DNA of 19,034 nt. Origin: Flavobacterium sp. Lineage in GTDB: Bacteria; Bacteroidota; Bacteroidia; Flavobacteriales; Flavobacteriaceae. The stretch spans positions 1-19,034 of the forward strand of contig NZ_JAGKWP010000046.1 in assembly GCF_021151785.1 (NCBI RefSeq). The letters are read 5' to 3'. Below the pieces are notes generated by a model. The model was given only the letters and a program-made list of their open reading frames with translations, did no database searches and was not told where the DNA came from. Positions 1 to 6,621 of the stretch are shown here, piece after piece (the stretch's first letter is position 1; every line of letters begins with the position of its first letter). A program made the translations under genes and the position numbers.

Positions 1-98
1 CCTGTAGGAGGAAAAACACCCGACTCAAAATTCTGAGTCAACTGACCATAACCCAAAAAAGAAAGCACCAATGACAGTAATGTGAGTAGTTTTTTCAT
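1..98 (-). CDS. Exported protein, N-terminal fragment (3' end outside window)
   Basis: Only the first 32 codons lie in the window; the rest runs off the left edge. The ATG (complement of 96-98) opens a clear Sec signal peptide: MKK, a leucine-rich core, then a likely cleavage near GYGQ. The visible mature start reads TQNFESGVFPPTG. An aromatic/acidic F-E-x-G followed by FPPxGW is the usual opening of 'choice-of-anchor J' (MAM-like) domains in flavobacterial T9SS cargo, so this is probably another secreted surface protein or enzyme. That family assignment rests on about 14 residues and is an inference. The start is well supported because a strong promoter lies 37-68 bases upstream of it. The gene is divergent from hflX. 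Confidence 0.75.
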   Translation of the reverse strand, partial: MKKLLTLLSLVLSFLGYGQLTQNFESGVFPPT

Positions 99-134
99 TA
101 TAACTTTTTGTGTTTGTGATTATTTAAATACTAA

Positions 135-166
135 CAAATGTATCAAGATTATTCAAGCTAAACAAA
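135..166 (-). promoter_or_regulatory. Bacteroidota-type promoter for the left-edge exported gene
   Basis: On the minus strand a TTTG (166-163) is followed, after exactly 20 bases, by TACATTTG (142-135). This matches the Bacteroidota housekeeping promoter pattern TTTG-N19-21-TAnnTTTG at both boxes and in spacing. It predicts transcription starting near 128-131 and a leader of about 30 bases before the ATG at 98. It is the best complete promoter in the window. Confidence 0.75.
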
Positions 167-236
167 AAAACCGACGAAAGATCTTTTTTTGTCGATAAAA
201 GGCAAATAACAATCTCATCTATTAACAATTATTGCT

Positions 237-244
237 TAATTTTG
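237..244 (+). promoter_or_regulatory. Candidate -7 box of the hflX promoter
   Basis: TAATTTTG matches the TAnnTTTG -7 box. No convincing TTTG/TTG lies 19-21 bases upstream, so only half the promoter is visible. Transcription would start near 250, about 10 bases before the ATG at 260. The box overlaps the in-frame TTG at 242, which argues that the TTG is not the translation start. Confidence 0.4.
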
Positions 245-259
245 CATATATTTAAATCT

Positions 260-1483
260 ATGTTAGAAAAAGAAACTCATAATTTTGAAAAAACAGTTAT
301 TGTTGGTATTGTAACCCAACAACAAAATGAAGAAAAGCTAAATGAATATCTTGACGAGCTAGCTTTTTTAACTTTTACTGCTGGTGGTGAAGTTGCAAAA
401 AGATTCACACAAAAACTAGATAAACCCAACCCTAAAACATTTGTTGGAAGTGGAAAACTAGAAGAGATCAAATATTACATCAAAGATAATGATATAAAAA
501 CGGTTATTTTTGATGATGAACTATCACCTGCTCAGCAAAAAAATATTACAAAAGAATTAGATTGTAAAGTTCTTGATCGAACAAACCTTATACTTGATAT
601 TTTTGCTCAGAGAGCAGAAACATCATATGCAAGAACACAGGTAGAACTTGCTCAATGTCAATATTTACTTCCTAGATTAACAGGAATGTGGACCCACTTG
701 GAGCGTCAACGTGGGGGTATTGGAATGCGAGGTCCTGGAGAAACAGAGATTGAAACAGACCGTCGTATTGTGCGAGATCGTATTGCTTTACTAAAAGAAA
801 AAATTAAAACGATTGACAAACAAATGGCTGTTCAAAGAAGCAATCGCGGAGCGATGGTTCGTGTTGCTTTAGTTGGATATACAAATGTAGGAAAGTCTAC
901 TTTAATGAATGCTATTGGGAAAAGTGATGTTTTTGTAGAAAATAAGCTTTTTGCTACTTTAGATACAACCGTTAGAAAGACAGTAATAAAAAACCTTCCC
1001 TTTTTATTATCTGACACAGTTGGATTCATTCGAAAATTACCTACTCAACTAGTAGAATCGTTCAAAAGTACACTTGATGAAGTTCGTGAAGCTGATTTAC
1101 TACTTCATGTAGTTGACATTTCACATCCTGATTTTGAAGATCACATAGAATCTGTAAATCAAATTTTGCAAGACATTAAAAGCAACAACAAGCCTACCTT
1201 AATGGTGTTCAATAAGATAGACGCTTATAAATACGATAAAATTGACGAAGCAGACATTACAATTGAAAAAACAACAAAGAATTTTTCATTAGATGATTGG
1301 AAGCAAACTTGGATGAGTAAATTAGGAGATAAAAACACCTTGTTTATATCAGCAACTGAAAAAGCAAACTTTGAAGAGTTTAGAGAGAAGGTTTATGAAG
1401 CAGTACGCGAAATTCATATTACTCGTTTTCCTTACAATAAATTTCTATATCCAGATTATAAGGATGCTACTGAAAATGAATAA
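260..1483 (+). CDS. hflX: GTPase HflX, ribosome-splitting factor
   Basis: Cytoplasmic GTPase of the Obg-HflX superfamily. In bacteria HflX binds the 50S subunit and splits stalled or hibernating 70S ribosomes, notably after heat stress. With the ATG at 260 the protein is 407 aa, normal for the family. An N-terminal HflX domain (about residues 10-195) contains the family signature G-P-G-E-T-E-x-E-x-D-R-R. The GTPase domain follows: G1 GYTNVGKS (206-213), G3 DTVGF (252-256), G4 NKID (318-321) and a C-terminal 'ISATEK' G5-like stretch. All nucleotide-binding motifs are intact. The frame stays open back to a TTG at 242, but that codon lies inside the predicted -7 box, and MLEKE at 260 is a more natural start. 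The gene is monocistronic and converges on the M1 peptidase gene. Confidence 0.95.
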   Translation: MLEKETHNFEKTVIVGIVTQQQNEEKLNEYLDELAFLTFTAGGEVAKRFTQKLDKPNPKTFVGSGKLEEIKYYIKDNDIKTVIFDDELSPAQQKNITKELDCKVLDRTNLILDIFAQRAETSYARTQVELAQCQYLLPRLTGMWTHLERQRGGIGMRGPGETEIETDRRIVRDRIALLKEKIKTIDKQMAVQRSNRGAMVRVALVGYTNVGKSTLMNAIGKSDVFVENKLFATLDTTVRKTVIKNLPFLLSDTVGFIRKLPTQLVESFKSTLDEVREADLLLHVVDISHPDFEDHIESVNQILQDIKSNNKPTLMVFNKIDAYKYDKIDEADITIEKTTKNFSLDDWKQTWMSKLGDKNTLFISATEKANFEEFREKVYEAVREIHITRFPYNKFLYPDYKDATENE

Positions 1484-1485
1484 AA

Positions 1486-1520
1486 TTTACTACCCTAAAA
1501 ATCTAACATAGGGTAGTAAA
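1486..1520. terminator. Bidirectional hairpin between convergent hflX and M1 peptidase genes
   Basis: A perfect 12-bp inverted repeat (TTTACTACCCTA at 1486-1497, its complement at 1509-1520) has an 11-base loop. It begins 3 bases after the hflX stop and 14 bases beyond the M1 peptidase stop. The U-tract is weak on both sides (TTTTA on the minus side), so termination is inferred mainly from the stem and from its position between convergent genes. Confidence 0.7.
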
Positions 1521-1533
1521 CAAAATTATGACA

Positions 1534-3423
1534 TTAGTATTTAGTAACTTCTATTTTATTGTCTTCACCTTTAACATCTGCTAACAATCCACTTGGGTCA
1601 ATGGTTACCGATTTTACTTGTGTCCTTGGTTTTTCTAATTCTAATACATATGTAGGAAACGCCCAATCCCATCCTGCTAAAACAGTTCTTTTTAACGCGG
1701 GATAAACATTTGGTTTTTCCCATCGCATTAAAGTATTTGGAATATAAATATATTCTTTGGATCCATCTGTATATTCGACAATTAAATCAATAGGCATGGG
1801 CATTCTACCTTTGCGTTCTAAAACTACTTTTGTCTTTTGTCCAGCTTCTTGCACTTCTTTAACAGCATAATCAATCGTATTAATGGTCTGTGTCCATTCG
1901 TTCAAATACCAATCTAAATTAGCACCTGTAACTCGTTCAGCCGATTTTTTTATGTCGTTTGGAGTAGGATGTGTAAATTTATAATCATGATAATAACGTT
2001 TGATTGTTTTTTCTAAGTTTTCTTGCCCAATAAGATAGCCTAGTTGCACTAAGAATACTTCTCCTTTGCTATATGCAGCAATGCCATAAGCCATATTTAA
2101 ATCATAGCGATCAGCATGGGTTGTTAAGGGTTGTTCTTTACCGCTGTTAGCAATATAAACATAGTTTTTATAAGCATCTGCAAAAGGACTTTCAGGTTCT
2201 TTTGGTGGTAAAACCTGGTTCATAGCTAAATCTGAAATGTAAGAAGTAAATCCTTCATCCATCCAACAATGCTTCGATTCATTTGTGGCTAAAATATGTT
2301 GGAACCAACTGTGAGCAAATTCGTGCGCTGTAACACCAACTAAACTCCCGTAACTTCTGTTTCCAGTAATTAACGTACACATAGCATATTCCATTCCTCC
2401 ATCACCTCCTTGAACAACAGAATATTGTTTATATGGATATGGCCCAACATGTTTGTTGAAGAACGCTAATAATTCAGCCGTTTTAGGTTGAAATTTTTTC
2501 CAGTTTTCAATATTTTCTGGTTTATTCTTATAGAAAAAATGCAATTCCACATTGTTTTCTCCCATGATTTTATCGTGAATATATTCTTTATCGGCTCCCC
2601 AAGCAAAATCATGTACATTAGGCGCCACAAAATGCCAAGTCAGGGTTTTAGCTTTCTTTGGATAAACAACTTGAACGCCAATATCTTCGTAACCTTTACC
2701 TATTTCATTTTTGTTTTGTAAATAACCCGTTCCACCAATAGTATAATCTTTATCTATCGTAATTTTTACATCAAAATTTCCCCAAACACCGTGAAACTCT
2801 CTTCCTATGTATGGATCGGCTTGCCAACCTTCAAAATCATATTCGGCTATTTTAGGATACCATTGTGTCATAGATAACGCAATATTTTCTTCTGAATTTC
2901 TTCCAGAACGACGGATTTGTAACGGTACTTGTCCGTCAAAATCCAATGAAAATGAAACCGTTTGCTTGGGCAATATCGGTTGAGGCAAAACAACTTCTAG
3001 TATAGTACCCACCACTTTTGTTTCAGCCAAAATACCGTTTTCTTTGAAGTTAGCAATTTTTAGATAACCTATTTCATCTGGCTTTAATGTACTGATTCTA
3101 CTTTCTTTAACTTCTTTATTTTCTTTTTTAAACGTTCGCACCATGCGTTTGTCTGGATCTTTTATTGTTTGTAAACGCATATCCATCGCACTTCCAGGTT
3201 GAAACGCATTAGGGTACAAATGATAATATACTTTTCGAAGTGTATCAGGAGAATTATTAGTATATTGAAGTTCTTGTTTCCCTTTGTATTGGTATTTTTT
3301 TACATCCATTTGAACCTCCATTTTGTAATCCGCATGTTGTTGCCAATACCCTGGATTAGGATGGTTTTGTGCTTGCAATTGGAATCCGACTAAAGCAATT
3401 CCTAAAATAAAGAGTTGTTTCAT
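1534..3423 (-). CDS. M1-family zinc metallopeptidase, exported
   Basis: Gluzincin aminopeptidase-like protein of 629 aa that removes N-terminal residues from peptides. An N-terminal signal peptide (MKQLFILGIALVGFQLQAQ, cleavage about residue 19) places it in the periplasm or outside. The N-terminal beta-sandwich of M1 enzymes covers roughly residues 30-270. The catalytic domain follows: exopeptidase motif GGMEY (342-346, the counterpart of GAMEN), zinc motif HEFAH (367-371) and the third ligand E390, giving the canonical HExxH-x18-E. A following Y in the 'AYSKGEVFL' region probably supplies the transition-state tyrosine. The C-terminal part (about 520-629) is beta-rich. There is no T9SS sorting domain, so release is presumably by Sec alone. 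Substrates cannot be read from sequence. The gene lies downstream of the S8 peptidase gene on the same strand but has its own candidate -7 box. Confidence 0.93.
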   Translation of the reverse strand: MKQLFILGIALVGFQLQAQNHPNPGYWQQHADYKMEVQMDVKKYQYKGKQELQYTNNSPDTLRKVYYHLYPNAFQPGSAMDMRLQTIKDPDKRMVRTFKKENKEVKESRISTLKPDEIGYLKIANFKENGILAETKVVGTILEVVLPQPILPKQTVSFSLDFDGQVPLQIRRSGRNSEENIALSMTQWYPKIAEYDFEGWQADPYIGREFHGVWGNFDVKITIDKDYTIGGTGYLQNKNEIGKGYEDIGVQVVYPKKAKTLTWHFVAPNVHDFAWGADKEYIHDKIMGENNVELHFFYKNKPENIENWKKFQPKTAELLAFFNKHVGPYPYKQYSVVQGGDGGMEYAMCTLITGNRSYGSLVGVTAHEFAHSWFQHILATNESKHCWMDEGFTSYISDLAMNQVLPPKEPESPFADAYKNYVYIANSGKEQPLTTHADRYDLNMAYGIAAYSKGEVFLVQLGYLIGQENLEKTIKRYYHDYKFTHPTPNDIKKSAERVTGANLDWYLNEWTQTINTIDYAVKEVQEAGQKTKVVLERKGRMPMPIDLIVEYTDGSKEYIYIPNTLMRWEKPNVYPALKRTVLAGWDWAFPTYVLELEKPRTQVKSVTIDPSGLLADVKGEDNKIEVTKY

Positions 3424-3450
3424 GTTTTTTTAATTTTTGGTCTTAAAAAG

Positions 3451-3492
3451 AAAACCACAAAGATAAACGAGTCGTCTAAACTTTGTGGTTTT
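3451..3492 (-). terminator. Intrinsic terminator of the S8 peptidase gene
   Basis: A perfect 12-bp inverted repeat (AAAACCACAAAG at 3451-3462, its complement at 3481-3492) with an 18-base loop lies 22 bases beyond the S8 stop codon. On the minus strand the descending arm runs into TTTTCTTTTT, a good U-tract. The arm also contains the candidate -7 box of the next gene. Confidence 0.65.
3458..3465 (-). promoter_or_regulatory. Candidate -7 box for the M1 peptidase gene
   Basis: TATCTTTG on the minus strand is an exact TAnnTTTG match and predicts a leader of about 30 bases to the ATG at 3423. No TTTG/TTG is visible at the -33 position. The box overlaps the descending arm of the preceding terminator, so the match could partly be a by-product of the hairpin sequence. 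Confidence 0.45.
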
Positions 3493-3514
3493 TTAACTAT
3501 TTTATAAATTAATT

Positions 3515-5110
3515 TTATTTTTTAGCTCGTTTTTCTGCTAACAATAAAGCATTATATGCATTTACAATTTTTCCAGATTTAGAAGCTTCTTTAAAATTAA
3601 CTTTATGTTTATCTTCGCCAACTGTAACTGTATTAGTCAAAGAAGTACCACTTTCCATAATAATTTGTTTCACTTCTTGAGCGGTTAAACTTGGATAGTA
3701 TGAACGAATTAATGCGGCTACACCTGCCACATTAGGTGAGGCCATTGAAGTTCCTTGTAAATACTCATAAGTATTAAGTGGAGTTGTTGCATAAATTTTA
3801 TCTCCAGGAGCATAAATATCTACATTGTTTTTTCCGTAATTTGAAAACCCTGCAATCATTTTAGAACCATAATTTGGTGATAATGCTCCAATTATTAATA
3901 CATTTGATGCAAATTCTGGCTGTCCATCATAGGTGTCATTTGGATATTTATTTGTAACATCTAAATCATACGATTCATTTCCAGCAGCAATAACAACCAA
4001 TACATCTTTTGACTCCGCATATTTAATGGCATCAATAACCCATTCTTTGTGTTGAGAAAAATATTTTCCAAACGAACCATTAATGACTTTTGCGCCATTA
4101 TCAACAGCATAACGAATCCCTAGAGCAATGTCTTTGTCATATTCATCTCCATTAGGAACCGCTCTTACGGCCATGATTAAAGCATTATTTGTAACCCCGT
4201 CACCACCTAATTTATTACCTCTTACTTGCGCTACAATACCTGCAACGTGAGTGCCGTGTTTAGCTTCTTTAGGTTCAGGTCCAATTACATTATTATTTCC
4301 ATATTTAGTGTCGTTGATATCATCTGGATTGTCACCAACAATTTTTCTTCCGTCAAAATTTACATTTAAATTATAGTCTAATTGACCATAAACATAGTCC
4401 TTGAAATCAACTATTTCTTTGTCAAAATCTGCTTTAGATGTACCACTCAATATTTGAGTAAACATTGCTTTTGCTTGTTTAACATTTGTATCATCAGACT
4501 GAATAGCTTTTACTTCTTCTAATGTAAAGCTATCTTTTTTCAAATGATCTTTAATAGTTTTTTCTGCTTTAAGGATAAAATCTAGTTGTTGTTTATTACC
4601 TTGTAAGTCTTGTATTTCTTTTTCTAATGCCGCTTTTGCTTTTTCATAATCAGGGGCGCTTGGACCTTTTTTAACAATACGTGTTAATTCTAATTGTTCA
4701 TGAACAGCATCTCCTAAAAAATTCCATCCATGAATATCATCTACATATCCGTTTTTATCGTCGTCAATATTATTTCCTGCTATTTCCTTCGGATTCGTCC
4801 AAATCACAGCTTTTAAGTCTTCGTGGTTAATGTCTACGCCAGAGTCTACAATACCTACAATCACTTTTTGTCCTTTTTTACCTTTTAATAATTCAGCATA
4901 AGCTTTGTCTACACTCATTCCTGGAACCGTGTCCTTAACTAAGTCTAAATGGCTCCATCTTTTTAAATCTTTTTCTTTAAGAGGAGCTGTTTTAAGAGGC
5001 ATTTTATCAATATTTTCTACTGGTGTAGGGATAATCTTAGCAGGTCCACAACTTGCTAAAGCCAATGCAAAGGCTACGGATAAGTAATAAGGTCTAAATA
5101 CTTTTTTCAT
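3515..5110 (-). CDS. S8 family subtilisin-like serine peptidase, lipoprotein
   Basis: Extracytoplasmic serine endopeptidase of 531 aa. The N-terminus is a lipoprotein signal (MKKVFRPYYL then LALASC, lipidated Cys21). No acidic lipoprotein-export motif follows the Cys, so which membrane face it occupies is unclear. The triad is intact: Asp89 in GIVDSGVD, His285 in HGTHVAG, Ser455 in GTSMASP, with oxyanion Asn378 in AAGNES. The Asp-His distance of 196 residues is far longer than in classical subtilisins. An inserted, charged, helix-prone segment occupies about residues 135-235. No inhibitor-type propeptide and no T9SS domain are evident. The gene lies 75 bases downstream of the MBL gene on the same strand and may share its transcript. 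I found no convincing TAnnTTTG box in that gap. Confidence 0.93.
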   Translation of the reverse strand: MKKVFRPYYLSVAFALALASCGPAKIIPTPVENIDKMPLKTAPLKEKDLKRWSHLDLVKDTVPGMSVDKAYAELLKGKKGQKVIVGIVDSGVDINHEDLKAVIWTNPKEIAGNNIDDDKNGYVDDIHGWNFLGDAVHEQLELTRIVKKGPSAPDYEKAKAALEKEIQDLQGNKQQLDFILKAEKTIKDHLKKDSFTLEEVKAIQSDDTNVKQAKAMFTQILSGTSKADFDKEIVDFKDYVYGQLDYNLNVNFDGRKIVGDNPDDINDTKYGNNNVIGPEPKEAKHGTHVAGIVAQVRGNKLGGDGVTNNALIMAVRAVPNGDEYDKDIALGIRYAVDNGAKVINGSFGKYFSQHKEWVIDAIKYAESKDVLVVIAAGNESYDLDVTNKYPNDTYDGQPEFASNVLIIGALSPNYGSKMIAGFSNYGKNNVDIYAPGDKIYATTPLNTYEYLQGTSMASPNVAGVAALIRSYYPSLTAQEVKQIIMESGTSLTNTVTVGEDKHKVNFKEASKSGKIVNAYNALLLAEKRAKK

Positions 5111-5185
5111 TTTTTATATTCTTTATATGCAATTAGATATTAATTATGATTTATTGTTACATCTAACCTGCCATTTAACAAATTT

Positions 5186-6043
5186 TTATAAAACGTCGCT
5201 CAGTTGTAAAACATCTTTTAGACGAACCCCTTTATCTGTTTTTTCAACCGTAACTATAGGATTATGTGCGTCATGTTCAAGCCACAGTAAATACCCATTT
5301 TCAGCTGCTGAATTCATGAATTTCGATTTTTCATCCATCGTTAAAAGTGGTCTTGTATCATAACCCATAACATATGGTATTGGCACATGTCCAGCAGTAG
5401 CTAGCAAATCAGCACAAAAAACAATCGTATTTCCTTTATATTGAATGTGAGGTAACATTTGTTTCTCTGTATGACCATCAACATACAATATATCGAAACT
5501 TAATTCATTAGAATGTCCGAAATCTAACACTGGCCTATTGATAAATTGCAATTGTCCACTTTCTTGCATAGGAATTAAGTTTTCATGTAAAAAAGAGGCT
5601 TTTTCTCTTGGATTAGGTTTAGTAGCCCATTCCCAGTGATTTTCATTTGTCCAAAATGTAGCGTTTTTGAATGCTACTTCATATCCTGTTTTATCTTTGT
5701 TCCAATTGACACTACCGCCACAGTGATCAAAATGTAGATGCGTCATGAACACATCAGTAATATCATCGCGATGAAAACCTGCTTGGTGCAAAGAAGTATC
5801 TAAGGAGTGATTACCCCAAAGAGAATAATAACTAAAAAACTTTTCAGATTGTTTATTTCCCATACCTGTGTCAATTAAGATGAGTCTATTTCCATCTTCA
5901 ATTAACATACATCGTGCGGCAATATCAATCAGATTATTAGCATCAGCAGGATTGGTTTTGCTCCAAATGGTTTTTGGAACCACTCCAAACATAGCTCCAC
6001 CATCTAGCTTAAAATTTCCTGCTTCAATAGCATGTATTTTCAT
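5186..6043 (-). CDS. MBL-fold metallohydrolase, lactonase-like
   Basis: Metallo-beta-lactamase-fold hydrolase of 285 aa with a dinuclear metal site. The HxHxDH motif is H102-L-H104-F-D106-H107. Other probable ligands are H191 in DGHT, D212 in CADLL and a C-terminal His (H257 or H260 in EHDAH). The 'FMTHLHFDHCGG' block and overall length resemble YtnP/AHL-lactonase-type proteins, so hydrolysis of a lactone or ester is plausible but the substrate is unproven. The open frame extends back to an ATG at 6232, but those 63 residues (hydrophobic, Phe/Leu/Ile-rich) span the intergenic regulatory region. The start at 6043 gives the family-typical MKIHAIEAGNF and fits a -7-like box at 6070-6077. It has no signal peptide, so it is cytoplasmic. 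The gene is divergent from the suf cluster. Confidence 0.9.
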   Translation of the reverse strand: MKIHAIEAGNFKLDGGAMFGVVPKTIWSKTNPADANNLIDIAARCMLIEDGNRLILIDTGMGNKQSEKFFSYYSLWGNHSLDTSLHQAGFHRDDITDVFMTHLHFDHCGGSVNWNKDKTGYEVAFKNATFWTNENHWEWATKPNPREKASFLHENLIPMQESGQLQFINRPVLDFGHSNELSFDILYVDGHTEKQMLPHIQYKGNTIVFCADLLATAGHVPIPYVMGYDTRPLLTMDEKSKFMNSAAENGYLLWLEHDAHNPIVTVEKTDKGVRLKDVLQLSDVL

Positions 6044-6069
6044 AAAAATAAATTTGAATTCTTCTTCAG

Positions 6070-6077
6070 CCAAGGTA
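6070..6077 (-). promoter_or_regulatory. Candidate -7 box for the MBL gene
   Basis: TACCTTGG on the minus strand differs by one base from TAnnTTTG and lies 27 bases upstream of the ATG at 6043, leaving a short leader. No clear -33 box. If real, it excludes the longer start at 6232. Confidence 0.35.
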
Positions 6078-6122
6078 CAAAAAAACAAATAAAGAAAAAC
6101 TATGAATTTATAAGTTATAAAA

Positions 6123-6136
6123 ATGTTACGAAACAT
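6123..6136. promoter_or_regulatory. 14-bp near-palindrome upstream of the suf promoter
   Basis: ATGTTACGAAACAT is an inverted repeat with 6 of 7 positions matching per half. It sits 21-35 bases upstream of the suf -7 box, about where an activator would bind. No regulator family can be named from this alone. Confidence 0.3.
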
Positions 6137-6157
6137 GGAAAAAAACAATTTATGACT

Positions 6158-6165
6158 TATCTTTG
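6158..6165 (+). promoter_or_regulatory. Candidate -7 box of the suf cluster promoter
   Basis: TATCTTTG followed by C is an exact TAnnTTTG match. It predicts transcription from about 6172 and a long leader (about 110 bases) before the A-type carrier ATG at 6282. No good TTTG/TTG lies 19-21 bases upstream, which suits an activator-assisted or regulated promoter. Confidence 0.55.
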
Positions 6166-6171
6166 CGGTTA

Positions 6172-6190
6172 ATTTAGACAAAATCAAAAT
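6172..6190. promoter_or_regulatory. 19-bp imperfect palindrome on the suf transcription start (candidate operator)
   Basis: ATTTAGA, a 5-base spacer CAAAA, then TCAAAAT: two 7-base half-sites matching at 6 of 7 positions. It covers the transcription start predicted from the -7 box at 6158-6165, the classic position for a repressor. The 19-bp length and AT-rich character fit a Fur-family site, and iron control of suf genes is known in many bacteria. The assignment to Fur is inference. Confidence 0.4.
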
Positions 6191-6197
6191 AAGACAA

Positions 6198-6210
6198 GTT
6201 GTTAAACAAC
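6198..6210. promoter_or_regulatory. 13-bp perfect palindrome in the suf leader
   Basis: GTTGTT-A-AACAAC is a perfect inverted repeat in the leader, about 26-38 bases after the predicted transcription start. It could be a second operator or a small RNA hairpin; the one-base spacer makes a protein-binding site more likely. Confidence 0.3.
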
Positions 6211-6213
6211 AGT

Positions 6214-6246
6214 CTTTGTTTTTTGTAATCATCTAAATTACAATTG
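6214..6246 (+). promoter_or_regulatory. Possible second suf promoter
   Basis: TTTG (6214-6217), 21 bases, then TACAATTG (6239-6246), one base off TAnnTTTG. It would start transcription near 6254 with a leader of under 30 bases. It also overlaps an inverted repeat, GTAAT (6225-6229) with ATTAC (6237-6241). Confidence 0.25.
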
Positions 6247-6281
6247 ATTTCGTAAAATTTAATTAAAGAAAAAGCCAAGTT

Positions 6282-6611
6282 ATGATAAAGGTATCTGATA
6301 GCGCAAAGAAAAAAGCCATCGACTTAATGACAGAGGATGGGTTTGATCCTGTACAAGATTTTATTCGTGTAGGTGTAAAAAGTGGCGGTTGCAGTGGGTT
6401 GTCTTATGAATTAAAGTTTGACAACACTCAAAACGATGATGATAAGCTTATTGAGGACAATGGAATGAAGATTTTATGTGATAAAAAAAGTTTCTTATAC
6501 TTAATTGGAACAACGTTAGAATATTCAGGTGGATTAAATGGTAAAGGATTTGTGTTTAATAATCCAAACGCACAAAGAACATGTGGATGTGGCGAAAGTT
6601 TCTCGTTATAA
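6282..6611 (+). CDS. A-type Fe-S carrier (IscA/SufA/HesB family)
   Basis: Small cytoplasmic A-type carrier of 109 aa, the usual length. This family holds Fe-S clusters or iron and passes them from the scaffold to target proteins. The three ligand cysteines are present: C37 in GGCSGL and C101/C103 in the C-terminal CGCGESF. It is the first gene of the SUF cluster, 10 bases before sufB and clearly co-transcribed with it. The ATG at 6282 is the only sensible start, since SAKKKAIDLM matches the family's N-terminal helix. IscA, SufA and ErpA cannot be told apart safely by sequence here. A function within SUF is supported by position. Confidence 0.93.
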   Translation: MIKVSDSAKKKAIDLMTEDGFDPVQDFIRVGVKSGGCSGLSYELKFDNTQNDDDKLIEDNGMKILCDKKSFLYLIGTTLEYSGGLNGKGFVFNNPNAQRTCGCGESFSL

Positions 6612-6621
6612 ATTTTAAAAA

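Noticed and set aside
173..195. Hairpin-like stretch CGACGAAAGATCTTT...GTCG between the left-edge gene and hflX
   Set aside because: The arms pair over four bases plus an interrupted A/T run, and no gene on either strand ends here, so a terminator makes no sense. Probably chance.
2488..2721. 77-codon plus-strand frame inside the M1 peptidase gene
   Set aside because: It is a Phe/Ile-rich antisense translation of coding sequence, with no leader or family signal.
5127..5363. 78-codon plus-strand frame over the S8-MBL gap and MBL 3' end
   Set aside because: It mostly mirrors MBL coding sequence, is cysteine- and serine-rich in a shadow-like way, and has no promoter or family resemblance.
6044..6232. 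N-terminal extension of the MBL hydrolase from ATG 6232
   Set aside because: The added 63 residues are low-complexity hydrophobic translation of an AT-rich regulatory region containing the divergent promoters; the family start is at 6043.
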